A stretch of 64,000 nt of DNA from the NCBI RefSeq assembly GCF_006151805.1, contig NZ_VDDA01000003.1, positions 124,001 through 188,000 of the forward strand, in the 5' to 3' direction. Source of the DNA: Methylobacterium terricola (lineage in GTDB: Bacteria; Pseudomonadota; Alphaproteobacteria; Rhizobiales; Beijerinckiaceae). Made by a program: the position numbers and the translations under genes. Shown here piece by piece: positions 41,294 to 49,762 of this stretch. Within the stretch, counting starts at the first letter, position 1, and every line of letters starts with the position of its first letter. The notes under the pieces were generated by a model. The model was not told the origin of the DNA. It ran no database searches and saw only the letters and a list, made by a program, of their open reading frames with translations.

Positions 41294-43351
41294 ATGGCGG
41301 ATGGGCGAGACGATCGTGGGCGGGCCCTGCCGATGAAGCCGGCCCGGGTCCAGGCCGCCGAGACCCCCGGCGATGGGCTGGCGGCGCCGCTGGTCATCGC
41401 CGCGGTGATCGTGGCGGCCCTGTATTTCGGCCGCGAGATCCTGATCCCGATCGCCATCGCGGTGCTGCTCAGCTTCGTCATCGGGCCGCTGGTGGCGCTG
41501 CTGCGCAAGCTCCGGCTCGGGCGGATCCCCTCGGTCGGCGTCGCGGTGCTGCTGCTCCTCGCCGTGGTGGCGGGATTGGGCGGCCTCATCGGCATGCAGG
41601 TCGCCGACCTCTCGACCGGCCTGCCGCGCTACCAGCGCACCATCGCCCAGAAGGCCGAGAACCTGAAGGCCGGGCCGCTCGGCGACCTCGCCGGCTACCT
41701 GCGCAGCATCAACCACCAGATCCAGCAGGCCGGGGCCCCGGAGCAGAAGCCCCAGGAGCAGAAGCCGGAGCAGAAGCCCGCGCCCGGCAAGCCCGCCCCG
41801 CCGCCCGCGGTGCAGAACCCCGACAAGCCGGTGCTCGTCGAGGTGCGCGACCGCGACCCGAGCCCGGTCGAGCTCGCCGAGAAGGTGCTGTCGCCGGTCC
41901 TCTCGCCGCTCGCGACGCTCGGCATCGTCTTCGTGGTGCTGATCTTCATCCTGGTCCAGCGCGAGGACCTGCGCGACCGGATGATCCGCCTCGTCGGCTC
42001 CAGCGACCTGCACCGCACCACCGTGGCGATGGACGACGCGGCGCGGCGCCTGAGCCGGTTCTTCCTGGTCCAGCTCGCGCTGAATGCCGGGTTCGGCCTC
42101 GTCATCGGCACCGGGCTGTGGCTGATCGGCGTGCCGAACCCGATCCTGTGGGGCATCTTCACCGCGCTGATGCGCTTCGTGCCCTATATCGGCGCCTTCC
42201 TGTCGGCCGTACTGCCGCTGGCGCTCGCCGCCGCGGTCGATCCGGGCTGGAACATGGTGCTGGCGACCGCCGCCCTGTTCATCGTGCTCGAACCGCTGGT
42301 CGGCCAGTTCATCGAGCCGCTGCTCTACGGCCACTCGACCGGGCTGTCGCCCTTCGCGGTTCTGGTCTCGGCCCTGTTCTGGACCTGGCTGTGGGGACCG
42401 GTCGGGCTCCTGCTCTCGACGCCGCTCACCGTCTGCCTCGTGGTGCTCGGCCGCCACGTCGACAAGCTCGAATTCCTCGACGTGCTGTTCGGCGACCGGC
42501 CGGCGCTCACTCCGGTCGAGAACTTCTACCAGCGCATGCTCGCCGACGACCCGGACGAGGCGCAGGAGCTGGCGGAAGCCATCCTCGCCCAGTGCTCGCT
42601 CTCCTCCTACTACGACGAGGTGGCGCTGAAAGGCCTCCAGCTCGCCGCCACCGATGCCCGCCGCGGGGTGCTGACCGAGAGCCAGCTCGACCGCATCCGC
42701 GTCGGCATCGCCCAGCTGATCGAGGATCTGTCCGATCGCGGCGATGCGGCCCCCGACACGAAGCCGACGCTCGCCGGCCGCCTCCTGTCGGGCCGCCAGG
42801 ACGAGGGGGCGCCGTGCGAGGCCGCCCCGGCGGTGCCCGACGCGCCCGCCCCCGACCAGCTGCCCGAGGCGTGGCGGCGCGAGGGCGCGATCCTGTGCGT
42901 CGCCGGCCGCGGCCCCCTCGACGAGGCGGCCTCGATGATGCTGGCCCAGCTCCTCGGCAAGCACGGCTTCGGCACCCGGGTGGTGCCGTTCGAGGACGTC
43001 ACCCGCTCCGGCATCGCCGCCCTCGACGCGGCGGGGGCCCGGATGATCTGCATCTCCTACCTCGAGATCAGCGGCACGCCGGCCCATCTGCGCTACCTCG
43101 TGCAGCGCTTGCGGCGGCGGGCGCCGGAGGCGCAGGTGCTGGTGGGCCTGTGGCCGGCGGACGACGCAGTGCTGACCGATCCCGACGCCCGCGCCACCCT
43201 GGGCGCCGACCATTACGCGGTCTCCCTGCGCGAGGGCGTCGAGGCCTGCCTGGAGGCGGTGCGGGACGCGCCGGCGGGCCGCCCCGCCCCGGTCTCCGCC
43301 GCGCCGCCCGAGCCCCGCCCGGAACGGGCGCCGGAACGGGCCGAGGTCTGA
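41294..43351 (+). CDS. AI-2E family transporter with extra C-terminal domain
   Basis: A protein of about 685 residues. Residues 25-380 match the AI-2E (PerM/YdiK) family: two opening helices, a middle region broken by a QKPEQKP-type low-complexity stretch, and a helical C-terminal part (GLWLIGVPNPILWGIFTALMRFVPYIGAFLSAVLPL). Beyond about residue 390 there are roughly 300 extra cytosolic residues, including GAILCVAGRGPLDEAASMMLAQLLGKHGFGTRVVP and ARMICISYLEI, reminiscent of a cobalamin-binding-like Rossmann fold without the DxHxxG ligand. The start is uncertain (GTG 41285, ATG 41294 or 41333). Confidence 0.85.
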   Translation: MADGRDDRGRALPMKPARVQAAETPGDGLAAPLVIAAVIVAALYFGREILIPIAIAVLLSFVIGPLVALLRKLRLGRIPSVGVAVLLLLAVVAGLGGLIGMQVADLSTGLPRYQRTIAQKAENLKAGPLGDLAGYLRSINHQIQQAGAPEQKPQEQKPEQKPAPGKPAPPPAVQNPDKPVLVEVRDRDPSPVELAEKVLSPVLSPLATLGIVFVVLIFILVQREDLRDRMIRLVGSSDLHRTTVAMDDAARRLSRFFLVQLALNAGFGLVIGTGLWLIGVPNPILWGIFTALMRFVPYIGAFLSAVLPLALAAAVDPGWNMVLATAALFIVLEPLVGQFIEPLLYGHSTGLSPFAVLVSALFWTWLWGPVGLLLSTPLTVCLVVLGRHVDKLEFLDVLFGDRPALTPVENFYQRMLADDPDEAQELAEAILAQCSLSSYYDEVALKGLQLAATDARRGVLTESQLDRIRVGIAQLIEDLSDRGDAAPDTKPTLAGRLLSGRQDEGAPCEAAPAVPDAPAPDQLPEAWRREGAILCVAGRGPLDEAASMMLAQLLGKHGFGTRVVPFEDVTRSGIAALDAAGARMICISYLEISGTPAHLRYLVQRLRRRAPEAQVLVGLWPADDAVLTDPDARATLGADHYAVSLREGVEACLEAVRDAPAGRPAPVSAAPPEPRPERAPERAEV

Positions 43352-43438
43352 CGCCGGGGCTTGACGCCGGAGCCGCGCCGTCCTTTCGATCGGGCAAGAG
43401 CGGGCCGCGGGCCCGCCGAGCGGTTGAGCGGGGACAGC

Positions 43439-44233
43439 ATGAGCGTGGTGGATTTCGCGCGGTTCGTGGACGAGCTCGCCACCCAGTCGGGTCAGGCCAT
43501 CCTGCCGTTCTTCCGCGCCTCCTTCGCCACCGAGGACAAGGCCGCCGGCACCGCCGCGTTCGATCCGGTCACCGAGGCCGACCGGGCCGGCGAGGCGGTG
43601 ATGCGCCAGCTGATCAAGCGCAGCTTCCCCGACCACGGCATCCTCGGCGAGGAATTCGGCTCCGAGCACGCGGACGCGGAATACGTCTGGGTGCTCGATC
43701 CCATCGACGGGACCCGCGGCTTCATCGCCGGCCTGCCGATCTGGGGCACCCTGATCGGGCTCACCCGCGGCGGCGTGCCCTGCTACGGCCTGATGAACCA
43801 GCCCTTCACCGGGGAGCGGTTCTTCGGCGACGGCGAAGCCGCCCATTACCAGGGCCCGCACGGCACCCGCCGCCTGCGCACCCGCCGCAAGGCCGATCTC
43901 GCGGACGCCATCCTGCACACCACCGATCCGCGCCTGTTCGGCGTGGGCACCGCGGACCGGCGGGCCTACGAGCGGGTCGAGACGGCCACCCGCCTCGCCC
44001 GCTACGGCGCCGATTGCTACGCCTACGCGATGCTCGCCGCCGGCCATATCGACCTCGTGGTCGAGGCCGCGCTGAAGCCCTACGACATCGTGGCGATGAT
44101 CCCGGTGATCGAGGGCGCCGGCGGCGTCGTGACGACCTGGGAGGGGGATTCCGCCGCCAAGGGCGGGCGGATCGTGGCAGCCGGCGACAAGCGGCTGCAC
44201 GAGGCGGCCCTGGCGCTCCTGAACGCCGATTGA
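43439..44233 (+). CDS. Inositol monophosphatase family protein, probably histidinol-phosphatase (HisN type)
   Basis: A 264-residue lithium-sensitive-type phosphatase. Motifs are DPVTEADRAGEAVMRQLI, ILGEEFGSE with the metal-binding Glu, VLDPIDGTRGFIAGLPIWGTLIGL (the DPIDGT metal site) and the late AALKPYDIVAMIPVIEGAGG. The RGFI sequence after DGT is usual for HisN rather than for inositol phosphatases, which points to histidine synthesis, but no his genes are nearby. It is followed by a clear hairpin at 44271-44300. Confidence 0.82.
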   Translation: MSVVDFARFVDELATQSGQAILPFFRASFATEDKAAGTAAFDPVTEADRAGEAVMRQLIKRSFPDHGILGEEFGSEHADAEYVWVLDPIDGTRGFIAGLPIWGTLIGLTRGGVPCYGLMNQPFTGERFFGDGEAAHYQGPHGTRRLRTRRKADLADAILHTTDPRLFGVGTADRRAYERVETATRLARYGADCYAYAMLAAGHIDLVVEAALKPYDIVAMIPVIEGAGGVVTTWEGDSAAKGGRIVAAGDKRLHEAALALLNAD

Positions 44234-44651
44234 TCGCTCGGCGATCGCTCCCGCAACGCGATTCCGGAGCGCGATTCCGGACAGTACCGTCCGGAATCGC
44301 GTCGGAGGCCCGCACTCGTCCGGGACAGGGTGGATTGGCGGGGGCAGACCGCATGCGGGAGCGGAACGCCCCTGCGACGATGACGCACGCCGCCATGTTT
44401 TCCCCGTCGAGCGGTGTCCGGTCGATCACACCGCATTCCGGCTCGACTTGGTCGCCCTGATCGTCCGCCGCCCTCTGCTGGATCGGAATTCAAGTCGTCG
44501 CTGACGATGCAGCATCTCTATATTTGTCATTATCAGGAATAAAATCCAAGTTTCCGGCCAGGCAGTTGCGCGCCCCACTGGTCGTCGCGGCGACGAACTG
44601 GTAGCCGGATGCTGCATCTGATTTGCGAGTACCTCGCACGCGGCCTAGGCC
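44234..44651. other. Intergenic region before the AraC regulator
   Basis: 418 bases. It contains the HisN-type gene terminator (44271-44300), a shorter copy of its stem at 44258, and an AT-rich stretch at about 44518-44560 that may hold the regulator's promoter. No further gene was found. Confidence 0.5.
44271..44300 (+). terminator. Hairpin after the HisN-type gene
   Basis: A perfect 12-bp stem (gcgattccggac and its complement) with a 6-base loop, about 40 bases after the stop codon; no T run. Confidence 0.6.
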
Positions 44652-45617
44652 TTGATGAAGACGCTGTTCTCTACCGACGATCTGAAGTCCAGGAAGAAAT
44701 TCCAGACCTATCTCGACATCGTGCAGGACCGCTTCGTCCCGAGCGTGTGCCGGACGATCGGCGACGGCGTCTTCCGCACGCATCTCGAAGGCGCGGAGAT
44801 CGGCGGCATGCTGGTCACGCGGACGACCTTCAACGGGCAGGCCGTCGACATGACGCCGCAGACGATCCGCCGCCACACCAAGCAGGATACGCTCGCCATC
44901 ATCCTGCGATTGTCCGGCTCGGCGCGAAGCCGCCAGTACGACCGGACGGTGGTGCAGCAGCCCGGCGACATCACGGTCTTCGACCGCAACAAGCCGCTCT
45001 CCTACGAGTTTCCCGACCCGACGAGCTCCCTGCTGATCGAGCTTCCGCGCGAGCGGCTGGAGAGCGTGCTCGGCGGGGCCGCGCTCTATGCGGGCCTGAC
45101 CGTCGGGGGCAGCCTGCCCGGCGCGTCCCTGGTGCGCACGTTCTTCGAGGACCTGATCCGCGTGCACGAGCAGATGAGCCCGGACATGGCCGAGCGCATG
45201 GCGCGGATCGGCATCGACCTCGTCGTCGCCAGCCTCGCCGAGCGGATGGCGCGGGAGACCCCGCGCCCGCTCCAGGGCACGGTGATCGTGCAGCGGGCGA
45301 AAGCCTACATGGAGGCCAATCTCGGTGATCCGACCCTCGACCCGCCGCAGCTCGCGGCGGCCGTGGGGGTGTCGCTGCGCCACCTGCAGCAGCTGTTCCA
45401 CGAGCGCGGCCATCTCGTCGCGGACTGGCTGTGGCACCGCCGGCTGGAGGCCGCCGCCCGGCGGCTCGCCGATCCCGGCCACGCGCATCTGTCGATCGGA
45501 GCGCTGGCCTATGGCTGCGGCTTCGTCAGCCAGGCGCATTTCTCCCGCCGCTTCAAGGACCGCTTCGACGTCACCCCGAGCGAGTACCGGCGGATGGCGC
45601 TCGCCTCCGCGGCGTGA
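44652..45617 (+). CDS. AraC-family transcriptional regulator
   Basis: A 321-residue regulator. Residues 15-200 form an AraC-binding-like sensor domain (QDTLAIILRLSGSARSRQYDRTVVQQPGDITVFDRNKPL). Residues 220-315 are a two-helix-turn-helix DNA-binding domain (DPPQLAAAVGVSLRHLQQLFHERG and LSIGALAYGCGFVSQAHFSRRFKDRFDVTPSEYRR). The inducer is unknown. The domain type is often found in regulators of aromatic or amine catabolism. It has no obvious divergent target; the next gene converges on it. Confidence 0.85.
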   Translation: MMKTLFSTDDLKSRKKFQTYLDIVQDRFVPSVCRTIGDGVFRTHLEGAEIGGMLVTRTTFNGQAVDMTPQTIRRHTKQDTLAIILRLSGSARSRQYDRTVVQQPGDITVFDRNKPLSYEFPDPTSSLLIELPRERLESVLGGAALYAGLTVGGSLPGASLVRTFFEDLIRVHEQMSPDMAERMARIGIDLVVASLAERMARETPRPLQGTVIVQRAKAYMEANLGDPTLDPPQLAAAVGVSLRHLQQLFHERGHLVADWLWHRRLEAAARRLADPGHAHLSIGALAYGCGFVSQAHFSRRFKDRFDVTPSEYRRMALASAA

Positions 45618-45841
45618 ACCGGCGATCGTTCCGGGGCCGCGCCCGATCGCGCTGCAACACGGGATACGACAGGGCCGGACGCGGCGCCGACGCCCCCATG
45701 ATCCGTCTTGCACCGGTCGCCCATCGGCGGCGCGGCCTCCCGCGTCGTGGTCCGTGGCGGGACCGCCGGGCGCGGCGCGCGATCCGTCGGTGGTGCCGCA
45801 TCCTCCGCGACGGGCCGGGCTCCGCCTCGTCGGGACACGCT

Positions 45842-46612
45842 CTAAAGCGGGCCGCCGTCGCACAGGGCCCGGCGCACGACCGGCGGGGAGAGGCGGACCG
45901 TGCGCGCCGTCTCCCGCGCGAAGGACGCGTCGAGGGAGGCCTCGAAGGCCTGCACCAGGACCGGGTCGAGCCGGGTGGGGGCCATCTCCCGCAGGATCGC
46001 CAGGGCGTCGGCGCGGGTCATCCACGTGCGGTACGGCCGCAGCTCGGTCAGTGCCGCGTAGATGTCGCACACCGTCGTGAGCCGGACGAGCTCCCGGATG
46101 GCGCCGCCGGCGCGCCGGTCCGGATAGCCCGACCCGTCGAGCATCTCGTGGTGGTGGCGCGCCACCGCCAGCACGATCGGGTCCCGCATCCCGGATTCGA
46201 GCAGGATCTCATGGCCGATGGCGGCGTGGGTCCGCATCAGGGCCATCTCCGCCGCGGTCAGCGCGCCCGGCTTGTCGAGGATCGCCCGCGGGATGCGGGC
46301 CTTGCCGATGTCGTGCAGCAGGCCGGCACGGACCAAGGTGACGCAATCGCGGTCGGACAGGCCGAGATGGTGGGCGAAGTTGGCCGCCAGGCCGGCGACG
46401 TGCAGCGAGTGCTGCACGACGTCCTGGCTCTTGTGGGCGTGGACCAGGACGAGCCAGCCCTGCACGCCGCCCTCCCGCAACGCCCCCATCAGCGGGTGCA
46501 CGATGCCCTCGACGACCCGCATGTCGATGCCGCCGACGGCCGCATCGTCGAACAGGCGCGACAGGGCGGCCCGGGCGCGCTCGACGATGCGCTCGCCCAG
46601 CAACACAGTCAT
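45842..46612 (-). CDS. HD-GYP domain phosphodiesterase-like protein
   Basis: A 256-residue protein. The C-terminal half is an HD-GYP domain: HSLHVAGLAANFAHHLGL, the HD motif in AGLLHDIGKARIP, and HHHEMLDGSGYPDRRAGG, with all metal and GYP residues present. It should hydrolyse cyclic di-GMP. The first 70 residues are helical and may be a dimer or sensor segment. The start at 46612 follows ggagacgagg. It stands with its own promoter region of 400 bases. Confidence 0.88.
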   Translation of the reverse strand: MTVLLGERIVERARAALSRLFDDAAVGGIDMRVVEGIVHPLMGALREGGVQGWLVLVHAHKSQDVVQHSLHVAGLAANFAHHLGLSDRDCVTLVRAGLLHDIGKARIPRAILDKPGALTAAEMALMRTHAAIGHEILLESGMRDPIVLAVARHHHEMLDGSGYPDRRAGGAIRELVRLTTVCDIYAALTELRPYRTWMTRADALAILREMAPTRLDPVLVQAFEASLDASFARETARTVRLSPPVVRRALCDGGPL

Positions 46613-47012
46613 GCCTCGTCTCCTTAAAAGGGTACCGAAACGGCCATGCAACATTGCCGGAGCGTTCTCCGGCGAAGCGGATTCCGGTTTGATGCTGGAA
46701 ATGCGCCAGGACCGAGGATCGAGAGCAGCGCGCGACGGCTACGCGGATCGGGCACGGCTCTCGCTGCGACACGGGGACGAGCGGCCGGGGGTCACCAGAC
46801 AAGATGGCCCCACGCCCTCCCGGGGAAGGCGGATGCATCTGTCCATGCGTCCTCCGACCTCGGGACGACGCATGGACAAACACATGGACAAACACATGGA
46901 CGACAGGGGCGGTCGACCGGACCACCCGAACCGATCTCGCCTCGATGCAGGACCGGGCGGCCGGAGACGCTGCTCGCTCGCGTCACCGGCCGGCCTCGGG
47001 GGCCGGACGGAT
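46613..47012. other. Intergenic region with hairpin and short tandem repeats
   Basis: 400 bases between mucR-like and the HD-GYP gene. It contains an inverted repeat with 11-bp arms (46841-46851 and 46867-46877, gtccatgcgtc), directly followed by a 12-bp unit (catggacaaaca) repeated at 46871-46894 with a third partial copy. It may act as a terminator or a regulatory element; no gene seen. Confidence 0.5.
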
Positions 47013-47405
47013 CTACGGCGTCGGCCGCCTGGCCGGTCCGTCCTCATCCCGGGCGAGCGACCGGTCGTAGGTCGGCGCCACCATCGGATAGGTCTGCGGC
47101 AGCCCGAAGCGTGCCCGGTACTGATCCGGCGTGAGGCCGTGGGCCGCGAGCTGCCATTTCAGCGACTTGTACGGCTTGCCGTCGATGAAGCTGATGATCC
47201 GGTTGCGCTTCACCGAGGCGGCGATCTGGGCCTCGCTCGGCTGACACTGGACCGGCCCCCGTGCCCGCCGGGCCGCCACGGCGATCAGGGCGGCATGGAT
47301 GCGGGCGATGACGCCCGGCACCTCGGTCAGGGACACGTGATTCCTCGACACGTAAGCCGATGCGATAACCGACGTCATCTTCAGAATATCCGAATGTCTC
47401 GTCAT
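47013..47405 (-). CDS. MucR/Ros family transcriptional regulator lacking the zinc cysteine
   Basis: A 130-residue protein of the alphaproteobacterial MucR/Ros group. SEAQIAASVKRNRIISFIDGKPYKSLKWQLAAHGLTPDQYRARFGLP replaces the classical zinc finger; the conserved Cys before LEDGK is a Ser/Phe here, so the structural zinc site is not intact, as in some known zinc-less relatives. The tail TYPMVAPTYDRSLARDEDGPARRP also fits. MucR proteins bind AT-rich DNA and regulate surface and exopolysaccharide genes. An 11-bp inverted repeat covers its start codon (47401-47466) and may be an autoregulatory site. Confidence 0.85.
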   Translation of the reverse strand: MTRHSDILKMTSVIASAYVSRNHVSLTEVPGVIARIHAALIAVAARRARGPVQCQPSEAQIAASVKRNRIISFIDGKPYKSLKWQLAAHGLTPDQYRARFGLPQTYPMVAPTYDRSLARDEDGPARRPTP

Positions 47406-47466
47406 TGAATGTATTTTCCCGGCGCTCGCCTTGACGTGCTACATCGGGATATATTCATTCAATGAC
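47401..47466. promoter_or_regulatory. Inverted repeat across the mucR-like start codon
   Basis: Arms gtcattgaatg (47401-47411) and cattcaatgac (47456-47466) are separated by 44 bases and lie in AT-rich DNA. The left arm contains the start codon. This is a likely self-binding site of the MucR-type regulator; the role is inferred. Confidence 0.45.
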
Positions 47467-47620
47467 ATGTGGCAGAGCGAAATACCGCAGACTACGTAGA
47501 CCCGATTCCGTCCAGCATCGCCACCCCCTGACCCGCCTTGAACTTGAGAGGACATTATCTCATCGGCCGATGCCGCGCTTGCCTGGGCGCGCACACTGTT
47601 TTGTCCGGAAGCGCAAATCG

Positions 47621-47923
47621 TCAGGCTGTGCTGTGTCGACCCGTCAGGAAACGTGTCTCTTCATGAGAGAGGCGACCCGATGCTTCATGACTTAGAATAG
47701 TCGGTGTTTTACGACTGAAAAGCAGCATGGTCATGCGGAATTCACGACAATCCTCGCCGTCATCGGTATTGTTCAGGACGTTCGTGCGACTTCTTCCAGC
47801 CGAGACCAGAACCGGCTTCACCTCTGTCCCCCGACGACGGACGCAGCGGAGGACGTGGCGGCGGGCCGTCTCGTCCAGGTGCTGGACGAAGGGTGCCCGC
47901 CCCTCCCCGGCCTCCACCTCCAT
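47621..47923 (-). CDS. Possible small hypothetical protein
   Basis: A frame of 100 codons starting MEVEAGEGRAPFVQHLDE. The first 45 codons use mostly G or C in third position, like real genes of this genome, but the rest (from about 47780 down) is AT-rich and irregular. The frame is in phase with the upstream hydrolase gene, right after its stop codon. It may be a real small gene, a frayed end of a former longer hydrolase, or chance. Confidence 0.3.
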   Translation of the reverse strand: MEVEAGEGRAPFVQHLDETARRHVLRCVRRRGTEVKPVLVSAGRSRTNVLNNTDDGEDCREFRMTMLLFSRKTPTILSHEASGRLSHEETRFLTGRHSTA

Positions 47924-47986
47924 CCCCCGATCCGTCAGGCGACGCCAGCGCTCATCGATCGCCTGCGCTGGCGAGGGTGAGCGCCC

Positions 47987-49003
47987 TCACGCCACCGCGG
48001 CCCGCTCCTCCCCCGCCACCGGGGTCGCGGAGCCCGGCACGAACGCATCGAACGCCGCCCAGAACTGCTCGCGGACGGCCTCGCGCTCCATCAGGATCTC
48101 GTGGCGGGCACCACGCAGGGTGATGGTGTGGCCGGCGGCGAGCCTTGCCGCGAAGCGCTCCACCGCCGGGGTGCTGCAGACCGGATCGGCGCCGGCGGCG
48201 ACCACCAGCACCGGCACGCGGATGCTGAGGGGGTAGCGCGGATCCTCGAAGCGGCGCATCGCCCGGAAGGCGGCGGCGAGCCAGCCGATGGTCGGATCGC
48301 CGACGGCGCCGGCGCCCACCGCCAGGGCCGCGGCGGCGTTGCGGGCGTAGCGGACGGGATCGGCGGTCAGGCGGTTGTTCGGGAACGGCTTGGTGGCGAT
48401 CGAGACCGCGGAGCCGCCCGGCACGTAGCGGCGGCCCAAGCCCAAGGCCCGCAGGAAGGCCGCGAGCCGCATCGCCGCCTTCGGCCGGCGGATCATGCAG
48501 ATCGCCACCATCGGGGCCAGCACGACGAGGCGGCTGAACGGCAGCCAGCCCTCCCGGGCGGCGGTGAGGCAGACCGCGCCGCCCATCGAATGGGCGAGGC
48601 CGAAGAACGGCCGCGGCAGCCGCCCCTCCATCACCTGCGCCTCCACTGCCGCGAGGTCGAGGCGGTACTCGGAGAAGTCGTCGACATGGCCCTTGTGCGG
48701 GTCCTCGACGGTGCGGTCCGACCCGCCCTGGCCGCGCCAGTCGAAGGCGACGACGTGGAAGCCGCGGCCGCGCAGGTCGGCCACGGTCTCGAAGTACTTC
48801 TCGATGAACTCCGCCCGGCCCTGCACCAGGCAGACCGTGCCCTGGACCACCCGCGCCGTCGGCGCCCAGGTGGCGACGCGCAAGGACAGGCCATCGGCGG
48901 TGCGCACCGTCTGGAGCACGGCCCCCGGCGGGATCGGGTTGTCGGGCGTGGCGAGCAGCGGAACGGTCACGGCAGGCTCCCCGAATTCAGGCATCCGCCG
49001 CAT
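47987..49003 (-). CDS. Alpha/beta hydrolase (lysophospholipase-like)
   Basis: A 338-residue hydrolase of the PldB/monoacylglycerol lipase type. QGTVCLVQGRAEFIEKYFETVADLRGRGFHVVAFDWRGQGGS is the usual opening; the nucleophile elbow GLAHSMGG holds the catalytic Ser, the acid is in GADPVCSTP, and the His in GARHEILMER. The start at 49003 or 48994 was chosen over a longer frame to 49198 that would overlap the heat-shock promoter. It probably cleaves lysophospholipids or monoacylglycerols in the cytoplasm. Confidence 0.85.
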   Translation of the reverse strand: MRRMPEFGEPAVTVPLLATPDNPIPPGAVLQTVRTADGLSLRVATWAPTARVVQGTVCLVQGRAEFIEKYFETVADLRGRGFHVVAFDWRGQGGSDRTVEDPHKGHVDDFSEYRLDLAAVEAQVMEGRLPRPFFGLAHSMGGAVCLTAAREGWLPFSRLVVLAPMVAICMIRRPKAAMRLAAFLRALGLGRRYVPGGSAVSIATKPFPNNRLTADPVRYARNAAAALAVGAGAVGDPTIGWLAAAFRAMRRFEDPRYPLSIRVPVLVVAAGADPVCSTPAVERFAARLAAGHTITLRGARHEILMEREAVREQFWAAFDAFVPGSATPVAGEERAAVA

Positions 49004-49104
49004 CCTCGCACGGCACACCCTAACAAGTGGAGCGGGATCCGCGCCCGTCCCGTCCCTCCCCCGACCGCCTCGAAAAAAATTCGCACGACCCGGTCGGCGG
49101 CGGT

Positions 49105-49133
49105 CTTGATCAGTCGAGAACCCACGCCAATAT
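49105..49133 (+). promoter_or_regulatory. RpoH-type heat-shock promoter of hsp20
   Basis: CTTG at 49105-49108, 18-base spacer, CCAATAT at 49127-49133, close to the alphaproteobacterial RpoH consensus. It lies upstream of the ROSE-like leader and the hsp20 gene. Confidence 0.5.
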
Positions 49134-49203
49134 GCGAGGGGCGCCGGCCGATACGGCGGCGCGCAAGACCGGGCCCGGCCCCAGCGGCGGACCCACAAGA
49201 CTA

Positions 49204-49228
49204 CATATTGCTTCAGACGGAGAATATG
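49204..49228 (+). promoter_or_regulatory. ROSE-type RNA thermometer hairpin
   Basis: In the leader just before the hsp20 start codon, catatt (49204-49209) pairs with aatatg (49223-49228), and cttc pairs with the ribosome binding site ggag (49219-49222), leaving the G at 49210 bulged opposite the Shine-Dalgarno pairing. This TTGCT-with-bulged-G arrangement is the hallmark of ROSE elements, which block translation at normal temperature and melt on heating. Only the last hairpin was worked out. Confidence 0.75.
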
Positions 49229-49230
49229 TC

Positions 49231-49695
49231 ATGCGTCAGTTCGATCTCGCCCCCCTGTACCGTTCGACCGTCGGCTTCGACCGCCTGTTTTCGGCTCTCG
49301 ACCAGTTCGTGACCTCGGATGCGGCGCCGACCTACCCACCCTACAACATCGAGCGCACGGCCGAGAACGCCTACCGCATCACCCTCGCGGTGGCCGGCTT
49401 CACCGACCAGGACCTGTCGATCGAGACCCGCGAGAACGCGCTCACCGTGAAGGGCGAGCGCAAGGCCGAGGCCAAGCAGGCCGAGTTCCTGCATCAGGGC
49501 ATCGCGGCCCGCGGCTTCGAGCGGCGCTTCCAGCTCGCCGACCACGTCCAGGTGACCGGTGCGGTGCTGGAGAACGGCCTGCTCCACGTCGATCTCGTCC
49601 GCGAGATCCCGGAGGCCAAGAAGCCCCGCCAGATCCAGATCGCCTCGGGCTCCCGCCCGCACTCGATCGAGGGCAGCGTCCAGCAGGCCGCGTAA
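49231..49695 (+). CDS. Small heat-shock protein Hsp20 (IbpA type)
   Basis: A 154-residue alpha-crystallin-family chaperone. MRQFDLAPLYRSTVGFDRLF is the class A N terminus of rhizobial IbpA-like proteins; the crystallin domain runs from PYNIERTAENAYRITLAVAGF to ENGLLHVDLVREIPEAKKPR. The protein holds unfolded clients during heat stress. The start at 49231 is set by ggag nine bases upstream, which lies inside a ROSE thermometer. An RpoH-type promoter precedes and a strong terminator follows. Confidence 0.93.
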   Translation: MRQFDLAPLYRSTVGFDRLFSALDQFVTSDAAPTYPPYNIERTAENAYRITLAVAGFTDQDLSIETRENALTVKGERKAEAKQAEFLHQGIAARGFERRFQLADHVQVTGAVLENGLLHVDLVREIPEAKKPRQIQIASGSRPHSIEGSVQQAA

Positions 49696-49727
49696 GCGCC
49701 GGTTCGGACGTACTCGTCAGGGGGGAG

Positions 49728-49757
49728 CGCCCCGGCCTCGCGGCCGGGGCGTTTCTT
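49728..49757 (+). terminator. hsp20 terminator
   Basis: A perfect 10-bp GC stem (cgccccggcc with its complement), a 4-base loop, then tttctt. Oriented with hsp20, about 30 bases after its stop codon. Confidence 0.85.
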
Positions 49758-49762
49758 CGTGG

